Position numbers and translations under genes: made by a program. The notes under the pieces were generated by a model. It searched no databases and was not told where the DNA came from. It worked only from the letters and a program-made list of their open reading frames with translations. Positions 22,944 through 26,280 of a stretch of DNA of 26,280 nucleotides are shown one piece after another. The DNA lies in the NCBI GenBank assembly GCA_034189325.1, contig JAXHUM010000108.1:1-26280 (forward strand), in the 5' to 3' direction. The stretch comes from JAXHUM01 sp034189325. Its GTDB lineage: Bacteria > Desulfobacterota > DSM-4660 > Desulfatiglandales > Desulfatiglandaceae. How positions within the stretch are numbered: the first letter of the stretch is position 1; every line of letters begins with the position of its first letter.

Positions 22944-24125
22944 ATGGACATACTTAAGGATGTGAGAGTGGTGGATTTTACCCGAATGCTGGCAGGGCCC
23001 TATGCCACGCGGCTCCTTGCAGATTTTGGGGCGGAAGTCATCAAGATCCAGTGCGGGAAAACAGCCTTTGGCGGCGAAGCCAACGACACGGCCTATTTCA
23101 GGACCTGGAATCGAAACAAGAGGAGCATCACCCTGGATATGACCCATCCCGAAGCTCGGGAGATCCTGTTGCGGTTGACGGCCGTAAGCGATGTGGTGAT
23201 GGAGAATTTCTCTCCCCGGGTGATGTCCAACTGGGGATTGGCTTACGACGACCTGAAACAGGTGAATCCCGGGCTTATCATGGTCCGCATGTCCGGCATG
23301 GGCCAGACAGGGCCGTGGCGCAATATGGTTGCCTTCGGCTCCACCATCCAGTCCCTTTCAGGGATCACCTCCCTCACCTCCTACGACAAAGAAGAACCCT
23401 TGGGCCCCGGGCAGGCCTACGCAGACCATGTGGCAGGCATATACGGGGCCATTGCCGTGCTTGCAGCCCTGGAAAACAGAGACCGGACAGGGCAAGGCCG
23501 ATGTATCGACCTTTCCGAATATGAGGCCATGTGCACCCTTATGGGACCTGCCCTGATGGAGGTATTGGTCAATCATCAGGATCCGGTTCCTCACGGCAAC
23601 AATGCCGACTATGTGTCGGCTGCGCCGCATGGGTGTTACAGGTGTCGTGGAGATGACCAATGGTGCGTCATTGCCGTGTCCAACGAGACGGAATGGGAAG
23701 GTCTGTGCCATGCTGCGGGCCATGGAGAATGGCTGGCCGATGAGAGGTTTGCAAATATAGACGCGCGGAAGGATCATCACAAAGAACTGGACCCCCTGAT
23801 CAGGGCCTGGACAATCGAGCAGAGAGCCCATGAGGTGGAGCGCCTTCTCCAGGAGGCGGGTGTGCCTGCGGCCGTGGTCAAGAATGCCGAGGATCTGGCC
23901 GACGATCCTCAGCTCAGGGCCCGCGATTATTTTGTACGCCTGAAACACCCCATCCTCGGTGAAGATGTCACAGACACCAATCCCTTCACATTCAAGAGCT
24001 TCAGTACATCCCGATGGAAGGCCTCTCCGGCCCTGGGGGAGGCGAACCAATATGTCTTCCTGGATCTTCTTGGGCTCAGTGAAATCGAGTTTTCCGACTA
24101 CAGGAAAAGGGGGATCATTGCCTGA
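22944..24125 (+). CDS. class III CoA-transferase, catalytic subunit
   Basis: A 393-residue CaiB/BaiF-family CoA-transferase. VVDFTRMLAGPYATRLLADF (9-28), GAEVIKIQ, RNKRSITLDM (57-66), DVVMENFSPRVMSNWGLAY (83-101) and VRMSGMGQTGP (114-124) match the family. GPGQAYADHVAGIYG (155-169) contains Asp161, aligned with the catalytic Asp of the family. It would move CoA between a donor such as succinyl-CoA or acetyl-CoA and a carboxylic acid; substrates are not readable from sequence. Its last 11 bases overlap the convergent amidohydrolase gene. It is the last gene of the 20059-24125 run. Confidence 0.9.
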   Translation: MDILKDVRVVDFTRMLAGPYATRLLADFGAEVIKIQCGKTAFGGEANDTAYFRTWNRNKRSITLDMTHPEAREILLRLTAVSDVVMENFSPRVMSNWGLAYDDLKQVNPGLIMVRMSGMGQTGPWRNMVAFGSTIQSLSGITSLTSYDKEEPLGPGQAYADHVAGIYGAIAVLAALENRDRTGQGRCIDLSEYEAMCTLMGPALMEVLVNHQDPVPHGNNADYVSAAPHGCYRCRGDDQWCVIAVSNETEWEGLCHAAGHGEWLADERFANIDARKDHHKELDPLIRAWTIEQRAHEVERLLQEAGVPAAVVKNAEDLADDPQLRARDYFVRLKHPILGEDVTDTNPFTFKSFSTSRWKASPALGEANQYVFLDLLGLSEIEFSDYRKRGIIA

Positions 24126-25698
24126 CCTCCCTTTCCCAGACCACATCGCCGCCCACCAGGGTCATGTCCACATGGATGTTTGTGATCTCTTCAGGAGCGA
24201 CGGTTGTGGGATCATCGCTCAAGACCACCATGTCGGCTGCCTTTCCAACCATGACAGACCCCTTGACAGCCTCTTGAAAGCAGGCCTTTGCCCCGTAGTG
24301 GGTGTGCATTCTTATGGCCTCCTCAGGTCGGATACCCTCCCCGGCAAGGACCGGCTCTCCGGACTGGGACATTCGCGAGACAGCCGAATAGATCCCTATC
24401 AACGGATTGGGGGGCCAAATGGGGCAATCCGAACTCCCCGCCACCTCGACCCCGTTTTTAATGAGTGAGGCAAAGGGATAGAGGTGCCTGAATTCCCGGT
24501 CCGGCACTGTCCGGATATATCGCTCTCCGTTGTAGTAGATGAAAGAGGGCTGGGTGACCACCATGATCCCCAGAGAGGCCAGGCGCCTCAAAAGGGGAGG
24601 GGGGCACACGGCGCAGTGCTCGATGCGATGGCGGTGGTCGGGACGAGGTGATTTTTCCAGGGCATATTCAACGGCTGTGGAGGCCGCTTCGATCGATCTC
24701 TCGTCAATGGCATGGATGACGGCCTGGAACCGGGCCTTATGAATTTGAAAAACCAGCTCATTGAGTTCCCGTTGCGGAGGGTGGAGCCGACCGGTGATGT
24801 CGCTCAGTATGATCTTGACGCCTGAGATGGAGATGGGATCATGGTCAAGCGCCTCCGCCAGGTCGTCTCGTTGAAACCGGTCAAAGGCCTCGAGGCCCAG
24901 CATCATATGGACACGAAGAGCCAGGTCTCCTGATTCCTGCCAGCGCCTGAAAAGGCGCCATTGTTGGAGATTGTTCTGCGACGAGGCATCCTGAATAGAG
25001 GTGATGCCTCTGGAAAGCATCTCTTCGTTTGCCAGTCTTGCCCCCCTTTGCCTGTCTTTGTCATGCTTAGGGGGAATGTGCCGCGATATAAAGGGGCCCA
25101 TTTCATAGAGAATCCCGTTGGGTTCCCCCTCGCTAAGGTCCCTTTCTATGAGAGCGCCCGGAGGTTCAGGGGTTTGCGTGGAGATGCCGACCCGCTCCAT
25201 GGCAAGACTGTTGAGCACGTGGGCATGTCCCGACCTGTGAATCAGTCTCACCGGGTGGGTCGAAGTGGCTTTATCCAGGTCCCATCGGGTGGGGTGGTCT
25301 TTTTCATCGAGATAAAACTCGTCATACTTGCCTGCGGTTATCCATTCTCCATGCGCAACCTCTCTGGAAAACCTCTGGATCCTGTCCTGGATATCGGAAA
25401 GAGAGCGAACCTCTTTGGGAGTGAAACAGCAATCAGAGAAGCTCTCGGCAAAGGCCCTGAAATGGCAGTGGGCATCAACAAAGCCGGGCACAATCGTCCT
25501 GCCTTGGCAATCGATCACCTTGGTGGCCCGGGTATGGTGTTGTTGTGCCCTCTGGTTTGTGCCTACCCAGAGCACTCTCCCCTGTTTCACGCCCACTGCC
25601 TCGGCCCTGGGACGGGCCGGATCCATTGTCAGGACAGTGGCATTCCACAGGATAAGGTCTGCTGCCTCAGGTTTGTGCGATGTTTGTCTCTCTTCCAT
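24115..25698 (-). CDS. YtcJ-like amidohydrolase family protein
   Basis: A 527-residue member of the amidohydrolase superfamily, COG1574 (YtcJ-like) branch. Order of features: N-terminal beta domain DLILWNATVLTMDP, then GRTIVPGFVDAHCHFRAFAE with the HxH metal site, SGHAHVLNS, LYEMGPF, a GVKIILSDITGRL strand with Lys, VIHAIDERSIE and HRIEHCAV providing further His ligands, and AGSSDCPIWPPNPLIGIYSAV with the final Asp. GKAADMVVLSDDP closes the beta domain. Substrates of YtcJ-like proteins are mostly unknown. No signal peptide is present. Only AAGG close to the ATG is visible as ribosome site. Its gene ends inside the CoA-transferase 3' end and may not share function with that operon. Confidence 0.88.
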   Translation of the reverse strand: MEERQTSHKPEAADLILWNATVLTMDPARPRAEAVGVKQGRVLWVGTNQRAQQHHTRATKVIDCQGRTIVPGFVDAHCHFRAFAESFSDCCFTPKEVRSLSDIQDRIQRFSREVAHGEWITAGKYDEFYLDEKDHPTRWDLDKATSTHPVRLIHRSGHAHVLNSLAMERVGISTQTPEPPGALIERDLSEGEPNGILYEMGPFISRHIPPKHDKDRQRGARLANEEMLSRGITSIQDASSQNNLQQWRLFRRWQESGDLALRVHMMLGLEAFDRFQRDDLAEALDHDPISISGVKIILSDITGRLHPPQRELNELVFQIHKARFQAVIHAIDERSIEAASTAVEYALEKSPRPDHRHRIEHCAVCPPPLLRRLASLGIMVVTQPSFIYYNGERYIRTVPDREFRHLYPFASLIKNGVEVAGSSDCPIWPPNPLIGIYSAVSRMSQSGEPVLAGEGIRPEEAIRMHTHYGAKACFQEAVKGSVMVGKAADMVVLSDDPTTVAPEEITNIHVDMTLVGGDVVWEREVRQ

Positions 25699-26112
25699 GG
25701 CCTTGTCCGCAAAATTCTATGTATAAGTCAGGCCATCTTATGGGGCAAGCATATTTTCTTGAAAGTAGAGGCACAGGGCATTCGGGGTGGTAGAAAATGA
25801 TGAGCTTGATACTCCCCCGAGTCCCTGAAAAAGGGGCATTGTTCTGTTACAGCAAAATCCTTTTGACCCTAAAGGTATGAATGTCTCTTGTTGATTCGTA
25901 GGCTCTGCCAGGTAAACGTGCGGAAAAAGCAAAAAGAAAGATCTAAAAAGTGTTCAGCCCGCATCCCAATCAAGGGAGAGGGGCGGTTCAAGTGTTTATG
26001 CTATGATGCTTAGGGGGTTGATATTACGTCATGATTTATAGTATGATTGTTTAATTTTGAAATACACTTCTTAGTTGCTAGTCATTTTTATTCTTCTTTT
26101 TTATTTTAGATA
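25699..26112. other. gene-free region becoming AT-rich
   Basis: No supported gene, RNA or repeat is seen upstream of the amidohydrolase start. Composition shifts to strongly AT-rich from about 26,020. With the recombinase remnant to the right, this may mark the edge of a mobile or foreign segment. Confidence 0.4.
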
Positions 26113-26145
26113 TAAAAACCCAAATAAATATTAATTTGCTGGGTT
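26113..26145 (-). terminator. terminator-like hairpin after the recombinase fragment
   Basis: On the minus strand AACCCA (complement of 26140-26145) pairs with TGGGTT (complement of 26117-26122), extended by an AAAT/ATTT pairing past a two-base bulge, and is followed by TTTTT. It starts 15 bases after the stop of the recombinase frame. The stem is short and AT-rich, so strength is moderate. Confidence 0.5.
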
Positions 26146-26160
26146 ATGATGATATTTAAA

Positions 26161-26280
26161 TCAAAAAGCCAAATAATATCTTAACCATTTTTTGTAGTTC
26201 AAGAATTCCCTTTCCGGGATGGCCTTATGATTCAAATGGGCCTGGTAATGAGCGCTTATTTTTGCTGGAATCTGTTTCAA
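26161..26280 (-). pseudogene. tyrosine recombinase/integrase, N-terminal fragment (cut by window)
   Basis: Reading the minus strand from the right edge gives 39 codons and a TGA (26161-26163). The peptide contains KQIPAKI, HKAIPEREF and YKKWLRYYLAF. This is the start of the SAM-like core-binding domain of tyrosine recombinases, where the helix normally continues as WLRYYLDFC and on to the catalytic domain. The stop directly after YYLAF removes the rest, including the catalytic Arg/His/Tyr residues. The TTG at 26280 could be the start, or the frame may continue outside the window. A truncated, inactive copy is the simplest reading. Confidence 0.7.

Noticed and set aside
25738..25932. A 64-codon minus-strand frame upstream of the amidohydrolase
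   Set aside because: Low-complexity Ser/Thr/Pro-rich translation, no ribosome site and no recognisable pattern.
26227..26280. Plus-strand ATG frame running off the right edge
   Set aside because: Only 18 codons with a weak ribosome site, and the opposite strand carries a recognisable recombinase segment over the same bases.

Overview
The window looks like chromosomal sequence from an anaerobic Desulfobacterota-type (former Deltaproteobacteria) bacterium. This is an inference from gene content: an acyl-CoA ligase embedded in a branched-chain-amino-acid-type ABC operon, class III CoA-transferases, FabK/nitronate-monooxygenase flavoproteins, a CFI-box surface protein and a PF04020 membrane protein. 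No rRNA, tRNA or CRISPR array was recognised. Base composition is even (roughly half GC by eye) until about 26,000, where it turns strongly AT-rich.

Layout. 1-2042 (+): larE (cut by the left edge) and mnmA, two PP-loop ATPases of sulfur chemistry. 2527-4134 (+): prfC (release factor 3). 4273-5316 (-): a Tat-exported metallo-beta-lactamase (MBL) protein. 5580-6470 (-): a DUF2959 lipoprotein and a PMP3/YqaE proteolipid. 6575-9658 (-): a probable four-gene operon of a FabK/NMO-like flavoprotein, a PF04020 membrane protein and two MBL hydrolases, the last two with TTG starts. 9942-17496 (+): substrate-binding protein, LEA-domain lipoprotein, terminator, then livG, acyl-CoA ligase, livF, livH and livM. 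17576-19571 (-): a cohesin-domain surface protein followed by a dockerin-domain secreted protein. 20059-24125 (+): transglutaminase-like/TPR protein, a second FabK/NMO-like protein and two adjacent class III CoA-transferases. 24115-25698 (-): a YtcJ-like amidohydrolase whose 3' end overlaps the last CoA-transferase. 25699-26280: AT-rich, with the N-terminal part of a tyrosine recombinase on the minus strand at the right edge.

How the genes may work together. The Liv-type operon with its acyl-CoA ligase reads as uptake plus CoA activation of a carboxylic acid. The NMO-like flavoproteins and CoA-transferases could process the resulting CoA esters. The substrate is not visible from sequence. The points most worth attention are the cohesin/dockerin pair without any visible glycosidase, the CoA-transferase pair in which only one member keeps the catalytic aspartate, an MnmA without the usual second catalytic cysteine but with a CxxC, and the recombinase remnant followed by a terminator-like hairpin.
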